Under the pieces are notes generated by a model that saw nothing but the letters and a program-made list of their open reading frames with translations, searched no databases and was not told the DNA's origin. A program made the translations under genes and the position numbers. A DNA stretch of 64,000 nucleotides from Liolophura sinensis. Its lineage: Eukaryota; Mollusca; Polyplacophora; Chitonida; Chitonidae. The stretch's first letter is position 1, and each line of letters opens with the position of its first letter. Below, piece after piece: positions 24,778 to 36,550 of the stretch. The stretch spans positions 11,690,706 to 11,754,705 of the forward strand of contig NC_088296.1 in the NCBI RefSeq assembly GCF_032854445.1, given 5' to 3'.

Positions 24778-26618
24778 CACCTACGTTTTTTAGTGTACGG
24801 AACCAATGCAAACTAGAAGAGTGAACAGAACTGAATGGCAGACTACACTGTAAATGTACTTTTTCTGGTGTACAGAACCAAGGCAATCTATAAAAGTGAA
24901 CAGAACAGAATGACAGACTACACTGTAAACGTACTTTTTTTTGGTGTAGGGAACCAAGGTAATCCATAAAAGTGAACAGAACAGAATGACACACTACACT
25001 GTAAATGTACTTTTTTTGGTGTGCGGAGCCAATGCAAACTATAGAAGTGAATAGAACTGAATGACACATTACAATGTAAATGTACTTTTTTTGGTGTTCG
25101 GAGCCAATGCAAACTATAGAAGTGAATAGAACAGAATGACACATTACAATGTAAATGTACTTTTTTTTGGTGTGCGGAGCCAATGCAAACTATAGAAGTG
25201 AATAGAACTGAAAGACAGACTACAATGTAAATGTACTTTTTTTTGGTGTGCGGAACCAATGCAAACCATAGAAGTGAATAGAACTGAAAGACAGACTACA
25301 CTGTAAATGTCCTTTTACTGGTGTACAGAACCAAGGCAATCTATAAAAGTGAACAGAACAGAATGACACACTACACTGTAAATGTATTTTTTTTGGTGTG
25401 CGGAGCCAATGCAAACTATAGAAGTGAATAGAACTGAATGACACACTACAATGTAAATGTACTTTTTTTGGTGTGCGGAGCCAATGCAAACTATAGAAGT
25501 GAATAGAACTGAAAGACAGACTACACTGTAAATGAACTTTTTCTGGTGTACAGAACCAAGGCAATCTATAAAAGTGAACGGAACAGAATGACAGACTACA
25601 CTGTAAATGTATTTTTTTGTGTGTTTACGGAACCAAGGCAATCTATAAAAGTGAACAGAACAGAATGACAGACTACACTGTAAATGTACTTTTTCTGGTG
25701 TACAGAACCAATGCAAACCATAAGAGTGAACAGAACTGAATGGCAGATTACACTGTAAATGTACTTTTTTTTGGTGTACGGAATCAAGGCAATCTATAAA
25801 AGTGAACAGAACAGAATGACAGACTACACTGTAAATGTATTTTTTTGTGTGTGTACGGAACCAAGGCAATCTATAAAAGTGAACAGAACAGAATGATAGA
25901 CTACACTGTAAATGTATTTTTTTTGGTGTACGGAACCAATGCAAACTATAGAAGTGAACAGAACTGAAAGACAGACTACACTGTAAATGTACTTTTTTTG
26001 GTGTACGGAATCAAGGCAATCTATAAAAGTGAACAGAACAGAATGACAGAATACACTGTAAATGTACTTTTTTGGTGTACAGAACCAATGCAATCTATAC
26101 AAGTGAACAGAACAGAATGACAGACTACACTGTAAATGTATTTTTTTGTGTGTGTACAGAACCAAGGCAATCTATAAAAGTGAACAGAACAGAATGATAG
26201 ACTACACTGTAAATGTATTTTTTTTGGTGTACGGAACCAATGCAAACTATAGAAGTGAACAGAACTGAAAGACAGACTACACTGTAAATGTACTTTTTTT
26301 TGGTGTATGCAACCAAGGCAATCTATAAAAGTGAACAGAACAGAATGAGAGACTACACTGTAAATGTACTTTTTTTGGTCTTTGGAACCAAGGCAATCTA
26401 TAAACGTGAACAGAACAGAATGACAGACTACATTGAAATGTACTTTTTTTGGTCTTCGGAACCAAGGCAATCTATAAAAGTGAACAGAACAGAATGACAG
26501 ACTGCAAATGTACTTTTTGTAGTATATGGATCTAAAGCAAACTATAAAAGTGAACACAGGAGCCTGTACTTTTTGTAGTGTGCAGAACCAAGGCAATCTA
26601 TAAAAGTGAACAGAGCGG
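24778..26618. repeat. 75-bp minisatellite, ~24 copies
   Basis: The 75-bp unit contains GAACCAAGGCAATCTATAAA, AGTGAACAGAACAGAATGAC and GACTACACTGTAAATGTACT followed by a T run. Two subtypes alternate irregularly (CCAAGGCAATCTATAAAAG and CCAATGCAAACTATAGAAG), with further GAGCC variants on the left. Because 75 is divisible by three, the minus strand yields several apparent open frames with a repeated peptide; I read these as a by-product of the period. The array ends exactly where the duplicated 6-kb block starts. Confidence 0.96.
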
Positions 26619-27112
26619 AATAGGAAAGTGCATGTAATTTAGAAGAAAGCATCAAAGAAATGCTTACCCAAACTACAGAATGTAGTAAGTATGCACAGGC
26701 CTGCACCGAAAGAAGGATGTTACATAAGATGTGTTAATGTGTTTCTAATTTAATAAAACACACATGCGCACTCTATCTGCGCTTACTTATCCAGCATCCC
26801 AGCTACCAAGGCATGTGCAAGTAAATGTACATGCTGAATTAAGAGGAGGATCTTCACATACACACATCTGAATCATCGATGTGAAAAACAACCATGCAAC
26901 GTGTGTGTTATATTAAAGTTACGAGCTAAACAAAAGTTTACTACTTCTACAGATAAATGTATTACATGTGTACAGAGTAGTTTAGTGTACTACTAACGCA
27001 TGTGTGTCTGGACAGCAGAACCCTATACATATAATGTACACCTGTAAGTTCATAATATCTACAGATGTACTGTACAAATACTATAGGATGGGTTTCATGT
27101 ACATGCACAATA

Positions 27113-27925
27113 CAGGTCTGTAAGATCAGTTACTGTACATGTATTACACTTTTAGGACCGTAAGATCAGTTACTGTACATGTATTATACTTTTAGGACCG
27201 TAAGATCAGTTACTGTACATGTATTATACTTTTAGGACCGTAAGATCAGTTACTGTACATGTATTATACTTTTAGGACTGTAAGATCAGTTACTGTATGT
27301 GTTATATACACAGAACTATAAGCGGTGCATAAATATAGAACCGTAATATCAGTTTCTGTCCATGTGTACATGTTATATAGTACTGTTATATCAGTTACTG
27401 TCCAGGTGTAATATAGTACTGTTATATCAGTTACTGTCCAGGTGTAATATAGTACTGTTATATCAGTTACTGTCCAGGTGTAATATAGTACTGTTATATC
27501 AGTTACTGTCCAGGTGTAATATAGTACTGTTATATCAGTTACTGTCCAGGTGTAATATAGGCCTGAAAGATCAGCTACCATCCATGTGTGATACAAACTA
27601 TAAGATCAGTTACAAGTACTTGTGTAACATAGGACAGTACAATCAGATGCGGTATATGTAATATAGGACTGTAAGATCAATTTTGGTATGTGTATTATAC
27701 ATCTGTAAGATCAGTTAAACGTACTTGTGTAACATTGGACTGTAAGATCAGTTATGGTATATGTAATGTAGGATTGTACGGTCAGTTACACGTAGATGTG
27801 TAATATGGGACTGTAACATTGGACTGTATGTGTAATATAGGACTGTAAGATCAGTTACACGTACATGTAGATGTGTAATATGGGACTGCAACACTGGACT
27901 GTATGTGTAATGTAAGAGTGTAAGA
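27113..27925. repeat. GATCAGTTAC-type array, copy A (long allele)
   Basis: Units of about 40 bp (TAAGATCAGTTACTGTACAT, TATTATACTTTTAGGACCG; about five) are followed by 36-bp units (TGTTATATCAGTTACTGTCC, AGGTGTAATATAGTAC; about five), then degenerate units. Copy B has about two and one of these respectively. A (TA)n run follows at about 27,937-27,980. Confidence 0.92.
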
Positions 27926-27933
27926 TCAATTAC

Positions 27934-27981
<48 letters not shown>

Positions 27982-28610
27982 GTGTTCAATGATGTATGAC
28001 AATAACAATGCCATTTTGTCTTGATAATATTGATATGCAATCTTTTCATTCACACACTTACACAACTCATAATGAGAAAACATAATAAGTGAACATGTAT
28101 GCAAAATCAATATAGAATGAAACATTGCCCTGCAATACTGTTAAGGATTAAAATGTTTAATAATAACACCCTCCATCTGTAGTAACTTCACTTTGAAATA
28201 TACAATAAATTTTATAAAACATTTACATGTATATATGTAAAGGCCTAGGCTAACACAAAGTTCAGCAGCATGCTAATTTTATTCATGAGGGTAATTGGCA
28301 ACGCTAAGGGTTTTTTTTTGGGGGGGGGTTTTCTGTGGGTGAGTGGGGGGGGTGAGGGGGAAGGGACTTGTATTAATCATCAGGTGTCTAAAAATAATAA
28401 TTAAAGCAGATAATATCACTTCACATATCAATTTCAGTGGCAATTTCCTGCCCAAATTCTGTTCCTGCCAACGACGAAATGCTTTCTGAATTTTACAGTT
28501 TACTCTCCATCAGAGGAGCTCAGTGTACAAAACAGATCTTTTTATTTACAGTGTGAATAAACATTATTATTAATAATAATGACATCAAGGAAATACCATG
28601 TAAATGTGAA

Positions 28611-28673
28611 AGGTTTCACAAGCTTTCGACTCACATGTCGAGATCTTTATCAAGTGACAAACCACTTTATTTC
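28611..28673 (-). other. Degenerate hammerhead-like / Penelope-type motif, copy A
   Basis: The minus strand reads CACTTGATAAAGATCTCGAC, then ATGTGAGTCGAAAGCTTGTG. It resembles the CTGATGA-stem-GAAA core that I associate with termini of Penelope-like elements, but the first core box is altered (TTGATAA). The same motif is at 34,613-34,675 in copy B. Low confidence; no Penelope coding sequence is seen. Confidence 0.25.
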
Positions 28674-29092
28674 AAAAAATATAAATGGTATGCAATGGAC
28701 AAATTAAATATACAGTCTGGATCCAATCAGTGACACGGTTTACCAATAACCAACTTATTACCAGTACTCCAAAATGCAATAGGAGGTGTAAAGGACGAGC
28801 TACACAGAGGGTCCAAAGCGGAATGCATCATTTTCTTCTGTTACATTGCAGAGCGTGTGTACTTCATATATGTTTCATGAGTACACATACAGCGATAATT
28901 GTGATGTAAATATTATAAAGGAAAGAACAAATGAGTTCAATGTTTTTGGAACGTCTTGATTGAGGCAGGAAGGGGTTTTAAGAGTTTCCGATTAGAACAT
29001 CACAAAACAAAAAATGTTACGTGGTGATGCCTCAACTTCGTTATTATTGTTATTATGGAACCCATGTATGGCTGAGTCTAAAGCTGTATATG

Positions 29093-29297
29093 CCCTAAAT
29101 GACCTAAAATTTTGTCTACAAAAGTGCATGTTTATAGAGGCAAATAAATGTCACAAAATACTACTTTGGTGCTGAAACTTACAACTGTCCAGTAGAATAT
29201 CATCCAATGTTCCAAGCAACCCTCAAAAAAATATTTCTAAAATCAATAGAACTCTCGGGCAAGTTAGTCATGGGATGAAAGTTATGGTCATTTAGGG
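29093..29297. mobile_element. MITE family 2 (CCCTAAATGACCTAAAATTTT), copy A
   Basis: The left end CCCTAAATGACCTAAAATTT is answered by the right end GGTCATTTAGGG. The interior has ATATCATCCAATGTTCCAAG and GAACTCTCGGGCAAGTTAGT. The copy at 50,123-50,348 shares both ends and interior; a decayed relative is near 40,020-40,160. Confidence 0.72.
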
Positions 29298-29304
29298 TGA
29301 TTAT

Positions 29305-29577
29305 AACTATCATAGTAACGTTATCATACATGTACAGAGTAAAGCTGTATAAACTATTATAGTAACGTTATACACGTACAGAGTAAAGCTGTATAACTAT
29401 TATAGTAACGTTATCATACATGTACAGAGTAAAGCTGTATAACTATTATAGTAACGTTATCATACATGTACAGAGTAAAGCTGTATAACTATTATAGTAA
29501 TGTTATCATACATGTACAGAGTAAAGCTGTATAACTATTATAGTAACGTTATCATACATGTACAGAGTAAAGCTGCA
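29305..29577. repeat. 46-bp array next to MITE 2, copy A
   Basis: Six units of about 46 bp (GTAAAGCTGTATAACTATTA, TAGTAACGTTATCATACATG, TACAGA) directly follow the MITE's right end. The copy B counterpart is at 35,310-35,540 with about five units. Confidence 0.92.
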
Positions 29578-30451
29578 ATATAAACTTTACTTAGGCTTAT
29601 ACTATACCATTTCAAAGTTAAGATCATCGAACTGAAGAAGGCCTACACCACCTGCACAGCTCTACATGCACATTAATAGCGGACTCAAGCTACATGTATA
29701 AATAAACTTCAGTAAAATGTCAAACCAGAGACAGACAGCATTAAAGTGGAGCAGGCTTCCCAAAACATGTGCATGTTAGGTTTCGTCCCCACTCTAGGCC
29801 TTTATTCAATGTCTCTTCAAGCTCACCCCGGCACTCTCACCACCTACCCACCCATTTTTTTCCAGATTCAAAACATATTAGAATGCAACCAATTCTGCTT
29901 TCAGAGCGACAGGTACATGTGGCTTAATAAAATACATGAACTTTCTCACAGCAGCCTACACCATCTCTCAGGCACGGCTGAAAGACACTTATGCAAAAAC
30001 TGATTTATTCATTATCTTCCCCTGAGTTCAGAGTAAAGAACTAGTATCATATGATTATAACAATAACTGCTGGCCTGCAGTACACACTTTCTTAAAACAC
30101 TTAAGCACACGGCTTGCCTACACCATCTCCATTAATAATAATAGTAGAGTCAAGCTAAAATAAACTCCCGTAGAATGTCAAATGTCAGACGATTTACATG
30201 CAAGTGGAACACGATTTCTAAATATTTGCATGTTAAGTTTGTTTCGTTCGACCGTCTCTTATCACCCCAATACCACCCACCCCCGCTCCCCTCCCCCTTT
30301 TTACCAGACAAATCAATTCCAGCAAGGGAACATTTTCTAACCCCACCCCTTTCCTAAGAGACTGCTTTCGCCGGTATAAGCGACACGCCAGCCTCAACCT
30401 TGCACAAAATGAAAGACGAATGATAGAAAAATTCTTTCCTTACAAACTTAC

Positions 30452-30597
30452 CCATCGATGAATCCATCTCCGTCCGCATCACAACTTCAAACAAGACGTC
30501 GAAGTCTGTCTTCTTCCACGGACTCGGAGCCACTCTCTTCACTTCCAGTCTTCGGAGAACCGTTTAAACTTTCCACAACTCCAACTCCCGTACTCAT
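30452..30597 (-). CDS. MCC-like protein, first coding exon, copy A (in-frame stop)
   Basis: ATG at 30,595-30,597 in context GGGGAAAATGAGT; 48 codons plus 2 nt; donor GG|GTAAGT at 30,451. The product begins MSTGVGVVESLNGS, has a Ser/Glu-rich stretch, then EEDRLRRL and an EF-hand loop DADGDGFID that continues across the splice site into exon 2. Relative to copy B there is a one-base gain and a one-base loss (CGTCTTGTTTGAAGT against CGTCTGTTTGAAAGT), which converts Phe-Glu to Val-stop. The clustered compensating indel looks like a consensus error or a damaged haplotype. Confidence 0.8.
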
Positions 30598-30900
30598 TTT
30601 CCCCCTCAGCGTATAAATTACATCCTTTCATGTGGGCTACCGGCTCGCAATAGGCGGCCTGGTGTTGTAAGTTTGCACCACTGAAGTTTTTTTATCCACT
30701 TTTCCCTGTTTCTCTCTCACAAACTCAATGGTAAAGTTATCCCCAACATTGTTGTTGCTGAATCGGACGGACTCGCCGAGAGCACAGTCAAAACAGGCGA
30801 GACTAATCGATAAACTCAGCCCAACAAACTGCCAGCGGGTGCGCGTGGTCTATAGTTGTCTCTGTCAGGAGTTTAGGCCATGTGCGTTGGGGCACAAAAA
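30598..30900 (-). promoter_or_regulatory. MCC 5' flank / 5' UTR, copy A
   Basis: Upstream of the start codon the sequence is less AT-rich than its surroundings, with many CpGs (GGACGGACTCGCCGAGAGCA, GCGGGTGCGCGTGG), and it is almost unchanged in copy B (36,551-36,850). A promoter and 5' UTR are expected here from position. I see no convincing TATA box on the minus strand. The transcription start cannot be placed. Confidence 0.4.
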
Positions 30901-32500
30901 TGTAAACAGTAACTGTTGGTTGAATACCGTTCACTGAGAATGTCTTTCTACATACATATTGGACCTTTCAGGAGGACTAAAAAAGCATAAGAGTACTGAA
31001 ATATAGTCGCATTTCTTTATTCTTAAACGTAACAATTTAACGAATGGTGAAATGCTCTCTGAAACATACTGTACGTTTTGTATACAAGTGCTACGCCTAC
31101 CGGTACACGTAATTTTTATACGAAGACTCATTAAGTGGGAGGAAATGCTCTTATGAATACATGAACATGTGATAAGACAAATGAAAAAAAAAGTAAAACT
31201 TATAAAGCAGAAAGAAAGTATCACTCTCTCTCTCTCATAAATTTGTCGAGATCACAGCGATAAACTAAGGGATGTTTATTTCATGTGATTTCTGCTTGTA
31301 TACTGTAGTTCAAGCTTTCAGAATTACCCACATCCCTTGATAGTCCCGTACAAACTGGATAATTAGATTGCCTTTTTTAGAATTTTACCTTAATATTATA
31401 TTCTTCATTACCCAGTAGACATTCGCGGGTGCTAATTTTAGGCCTTGTCATTCATGTACACAAAGGTTTTAATTTTCCTCAATTAAAATTGCAGTCCGAG
31501 TATGAACTCGCCGGAAAAGGAAGGGAGATGAATGTCTTCGGAACCAATATTATAATTACAGGTGCCTTTCAAGACGCTGTGTAATTATTCCTAAATTCAG
31601 TATATAGTTTGATTTAAAAGGAACAAAATGCCTCTAATTTTACCGCCAAATTATTGAACGACTACCGTTTCGGAATATCACCTTCATCTTACCTAATTTA
31701 TGGTTTTATCCTCAAAACTGCGATAATTAAAGGCTCCAAAAATTTGCAGCTTTGAAAATCGCATGTGATGATTTTTTATTATTTCTTGTTACCGTGACAA
31801 CGGATATTTGATTGGAATAGGATCTTTGGATATTATAGAACTTTTAATTCTCATATGCTCATTTATTAAACGTTCCAAAGCATGCATAATTCAGTGAGCA
31901 AACGTATTTTACCGAGTGGAATAAACCCCAGACAAAAATTTTCGACAGAGGCCATTATGACATCGACTTACGGTACATGCACTGGAACACGGGATGCGGG
32001 TTCAATCCCAGGACGGGAAATTTTTATATTTCTCAGTTCTCATTGTTGGCAGGACCTTGGTGACAATAAGTGATCTACAGCACTAGTGTAACCATTTAAT
32101 TGTGTATTTTAAGGGCAATCCACCGAAGGTCTTTTATTTTCCCTCAGTATCTCAAAGGTCAGTGGCCTACCCCGGGAAAGCGGCTTTGTATGGGTTCCTT
32201 GAACTATTAAACCGAAGGCCGTTGTATAAGTGACATGAAACATTCTTTTGGATATATTGCGTACATAAAACAAGAGCCACATAAACCTTATTAGATACAT
32301 TAGAAAGTCGTTCAATTCTGAACCTAATTTCCACGCCATAGACATTATGCGTGTCTGTATATATCCTTATAGGTTATATCCGAGATTTTGAAACAAGAGG
32401 TTATGATTTAAATGTGTACAGGCAAGAAATGCTTTTCATACTAGAGGATATGTATGCCTGTTTATAGGCTGGAATATTGAGTTTATGTGCATTTTGAGGT

Positions 32501-32679
32501 TATTTATTTATTTATTTATCTGATTGGTGTTTTACGCCGTACTCAAGAATATTTCACTTATACGACGGCGTCCAACATTATGGTAGGGGGAAACCCAGGA
32601 CCATCCGCAGGTTGCTGGGAGACCTTCCCACGTACGGACGGAGAGGAAGCCAGCATGAGCGGGACTTGAACTCACAGCA
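32501..32679 (-). mobile_element. SINE family A, cut by the assembly gap
   Basis: Reversed SINE running from the TTTATTTATTTATC tail to ACTTGAACTCACAGCA, where the run of N begins. The same insertion, complete, is at 38,615-38,870 in copy B. Confidence 0.93.
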
Positions 32680-32879
32680 NNNNNNNNNNNNNNNNNNNNN
32701 NNNNNNNNNNNNNNNNNNNNNNNNNNNNNNNNNNNNNNNNNNNNNNNNNNNNNNNNNNNNNNNNNNNNNNNNNNNNNNNNNNNNNNNNNNNNNNNNNNNN
32801 NNNNNNNNNNNNNNNNNNNNNNNNNNNNNNNNNNNNNNNNNNNNNNNNNNNNNNNNNNNNNNNNNNNNNNNNNNNNNNN
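32680..32879. other. Assembly gap (200 N)
   Basis: Exactly 200 N, a placeholder length. The base after it (32,880) corresponds to position 26,623 of copy A, and the base before it (32,679) corresponds to 38,811 of copy B. The gap therefore sits precisely at the joint of the two duplicated blocks. Confidence 1.
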
Positions 32880-33929
32880 GGAAAGTGCATGTAATTTAGA
32901 AGAAAGCGTCAAAGAAATGCTTACCCAAACTACAGAATGTAGTAAGTATGCACAGGCCTGCACCGAAAGAAGGATGTTACATAAGATGTGTTGATGTGCT
33001 TCTAATTTAATAAAACACACATGCGCACTCTATCTGTGTTTACTTATCCAGCATCCCAGCTACCAAGGCATGTGCGAGTAAATGTACATGCTAAATTAAG
33101 AGGAGGATCTTCACATACACATATCTGAATCATCAATGTGAAAAACAACCATGCAACGTGTGTGTTATATTAAAGTTACGAGCCAAACAAAAGTTTACTA
33201 CTTCTACAGATAAATTTATTACATGTGTACAGAGTAGTTTAGTGTACTACTAACGCATGTGTGTCTGGACAGCAGAACCCTATACATATAATGTACACAT
33301 GTAAATTCATAATTATCTACAGATGTACTGTACAAATACTATAGGATGGGTTTCATGTACATGCACAATACAGGTCTGTAAGATCAGTTACTGTACATGT
33401 ATTACACTTTTAGGACCGTAAGATCAGTTACTGTATGTGTTATATACACAGAACTATAAGCGGTGCATAAATATAGAACCGTAATATCAGTTTCTGTCCA
33501 TGTGTACATGTAATATAGTACTGTTATATCAGTTACTGTCCAGGTGTAATATAGGCCTGAAAGATCAGCTACCATCCATGTGTAATACAGAACTATAAGA
33601 TCAGTTACAAGTACTTGTGTAACATACGACAGTGCGATCAGATGCGGTATATGTAATATAGGACTGTAAGATCAATTTTGGTATGTGTATTATACATCTG
33701 TAAGATCAGTTAAACGTACTTGTGTAACATTGGACTGTAAGATCAGTTATGGTATATGTAATGTAGGATTGTACGGTCAGTTACACGTAGATGTGTAATA
33801 TGGGACTGTAACATTGGACTGTATGTGTAATATAGGACTGTAAGATCAGTTACACGTACATGTAGATGTGTAATATGGGACTGTAACACTGGACTGTATG
33901 TGTAATGTAGGAGTATAAGATCAATTACA

Positions 33930-33990
<61 letters not shown>

Positions 33991-35105
33991 GTGTTCAATG
34001 ATGTATGACAATAACAATGTCATTTTGTCTTGATAATATTGATATGCAATCTTTTCATTCACACACTTACACAACTCATAATGAGAAAACATAATAAGTG
34101 AACATGTATGCAAAATCAATATAGAATGAAACATTGTCCTGGAATACTGTTAAGGATTAAAATGTTTAATAATAACACCCTCAGTCTGAAGTAACTTCAC
34201 TTTGAAATATACAATAAATTTTATAAAACATTTACATGTATATATGTAAAGGCCTAGGCTAACACAAAGTTCAGCAGCATGCTAATTTTATTCATGAGGG
34301 TAATTGGCAACGCTAAGGGGTTTTTTGGGGGGGTTTTTTCTGTGGGTGAGTGGGGTGGGGGGGGAGGGACTCGTATTAATCATCAGGTGTCTAAAAATAA
34401 TAATTAAAGCAGATAATATCACTTCACATATCAATTTCAGAGGCAATTTCCTGCCCAAATGCTGTTCCTGCCAACGATGAAATGCTTTCTGAATTTTACA
34501 GTTTACTCTCCATCAGAGGAGCTCAGTGTACAAAACAGATCTTTTTATTTACAGTGTGAATAAACATTATTATTAATAATAATGACATCAAGGAAATACC
34601 ATGTAAATGTGAAAGGTTTCACAAGCTTTCGACTCACATGTCGAGATCTTTATCAAGTGACAAACCACTTTATTTCAAAAAATATAAATGGTATGCAGTG
34701 GACAAATTAAATATACAGTCTGGATCCAATCAGTGACACGGTTTACCAATAACCAACTTATTACCAGTACACCAAAATGCAATAGGAGGTGTAAAAAACG
34801 AGCTACACAGAGGGTCCAAATCACAGCGGAATGCATCATTTTCTTCTGTTACATTGCAGACCGTGTGTACTTCATATATGTTTCATGAGTACACATACAG
34901 CGATAATTGTGATGCAAATATTATAAAGGAAAGAACAAATGAGTTCACAGTTTTGGAGTTCACAGTTGAGGCGGGAAGGGGTTTTAAGAGTTTCCCATTA
35001 CAACATCACAAACACTTATGGAAAAAATGTTACGTGGTGATGCCTCAACTTCGTTATTATTGTTATTATGGAACCCATGTATGGCTGAGTCTAAAGCTGT
35101 ATATG

Positions 35106-35303
35106 CCCTAAATGACCTAAAATTTTGTCCACAAAAGTGCATGTTTAGAGGCAAATAAATGTCACAAAATACAACTTTTGGTGCTGAAACTTACAACTGT
35201 CCAGTAGAATATCATCCAATGTTCCAAGCAACGCTCAAAAAAATATTTCTAAAATCAACTCTCGGGCAAGTTAGTCATGGACGAAATTTATGGTCATCTG
35301 GGG
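35106..35303. mobile_element. MITE family 2, copy B
   Basis: Duplicate of the element at 29,093-29,297, with the same ends and interior and a few substitutions. Confidence 0.72.
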
Positions 35304-36404
35304 TGATTATAACTATTATAGTAACGTTATCATACATGTACAGAGTAAAGCTGTATAACTATTATAGTAACGTTATCATACATGTACAGAGTAAAGCTGT
35401 ATAACTATTATAGTAACGTTATCATACATGTACAGAGTACAGCTGTATAACTATTATAGTAACGTTATCATACATGTACAGAGTACAGCTGTATAACTAT
35501 TATAGTAACGTTATCATACATGTACAGAGTAAAGCTGCATATAAATATTACTTAGGCTTATACTATACCATTTCAAAGTTAAGATCATCGAACTGAAGAA
35601 GGCCTACACCACCTACACAGCTCTACATGCACATTAATAGCGGACTCAAGCTACATGTATAAATAAACTTCAGTAAAATGTCAAACCAGAGACAGACAGC
35701 ATTAAAGTGGAGCAGGCTTCCCAAAACATGTGCATGTTAGATTTCGTCCCCACTCTAGGCCTTTATTCAATGTCTCTTCAAGCTCACCCCAGCACTCTCA
35801 CCACCTACCCACCCATTTTTTTCCAGATTCAAAACATATTTGAATGCAACCAATTCTGCTTTCAGAGCGACAGGTACATGTGGCTTAATAAAATACATGA
35901 ACTTTCTCACAGCAGCCTACACCATCTCTCAGACACGGCTGAAAGACACTTATGCAAAAACTGATTTATTCATTGTCTTCCCCTGAGTTCAGAGGAAAGA
36001 ACTTGTATCGTATGATTATAACAATAACTGCTGGCCTACAGTACACACTTTCTTAAGACACTTAAGTAAACGGCTAGCCTACACGATCTCCATTAATAAT
36101 AATAGTAGAGTCAAGCTAAAAATAAACTCCCGTAGAATGTCAAATGTCATGCAAGTAGAACACGATTTCTAAAATATTTGCATGTTAAGTTTGTTTCGTT
36201 CGACCGTCTCTTATCACCCCAATACCACCCACCCCCGCCCCCCTCCCCCCTTTCACCAGACAAATCAATTCCAGCAAGGGAACATTTTCTAATCCCACCC
36301 CTTTCCTAAGAGACTGCCTTTTCGCCGGTATAAGCGACACGCCAGCCTCAACCTTGCACAAGATGAAAGACGAATGATAGAAAATTCTTTCCTTACAAAC
36401 TTAC

Positions 36405-36550
36405 CCATCGATGAATCCATCTCCGTCCGCATCACAACTTTCAAACAGACGTCGAAGTCTGTCTTCTTCCACCGACTCGGAGCCACTCTCTTCACTTCCA
36501 GTCTTCGGAGAACCGTTTAAACTTTCCACAACTCCAACTCCCGTACTCAT
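36405..36550 (-). CDS. MCC-like protein, first coding exon, copy B (intact)
   Basis: ATG at 36,548-36,550; 146 nt with donor GG|GTAAGT at 36,404. All 48 codons are open: an N-terminal Gly/Val/Ser segment, acidic GSEESGSESVEED, helix RLRRLFESC, then the calcium-binding loop with Asp at positions 1, 3 and 5 and Gly at 6 (DADGDG). The loop is split by intron 1 at a glycine codon (GG|G) and finishes with GDD in exon 2. From memory, the long isoform of human MCC starts the same way, with a low-complexity leader, an ERLRRLF-type helix and an EF-hand. This is the better reference for the true exon; only one exon 1 is expected per haplotype. Confidence 0.85.

Larger units (their letters stand above)
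11581..30451 (-). other. MCC intron 1
   Basis: About 19 kb between exon 2 and the nearer copy of exon 1 (the true length depends on how the duplicated block is resolved). It holds 32-, 77- and 75-bp arrays, two SINE families, MITEs and a perfect hairpin. No exon is seen. 21,515-24,770 has only small SINE fragments (22,602-22,664; 23,241-23,405; degenerate ones near 24,125 and 24,655). 18,550-19,510 and 14,520-15,530 hold nothing I can identify. Confidence 0.75.
26623..32679. repeat. Duplicated ~6-kb segment, copy A
   Basis: Near-identical to 32,880-38,811 in the same orientation, from GGAAAGTGCATGTAATTTAG to the end of the SINE at the gap. It carries MCC exon 1, its 5' flank, a GATCAGTTAC array, a (TA)n run, a MITE and a 46-bp array. 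The copies differ by scattered substitutions, homopolymer lengths and tandem-repeat copy number, and by a ~155-bp insertion in copy B near 38,436-38,592. This is the pattern expected between two haplotypes. Confidence 0.95.

Noticed and set aside
25315-26596. Open frames up to ~209 codons encoding a repeated CSLSFCSVHFYRLPWF-type peptide
   Set aside because: They coincide with the 75-bp array, occur in several overlapping frames and have no splice or start context; they follow from a period divisible by three.
28685-28909. 74-codon plus-strand frame, repeated at 34,688
   Set aside because: Present in both block copies but disrupted differently (indels change the C-terminus), with no domain or splice context.
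31960-32060. GGGTTCAATCCC, a B-box-like string, possibly another SINE (also at 37,920-38,020)
   Set aside because: No A box, body or tail matching families A or B; likely chance or a very old fragment.
36405-36550. Two MCC paralogues, one per exon 1 copy
   Set aside because: The duplicated blocks meet at a 200-N gap and differ as alleles would; one gene with two haplotypes is simpler.
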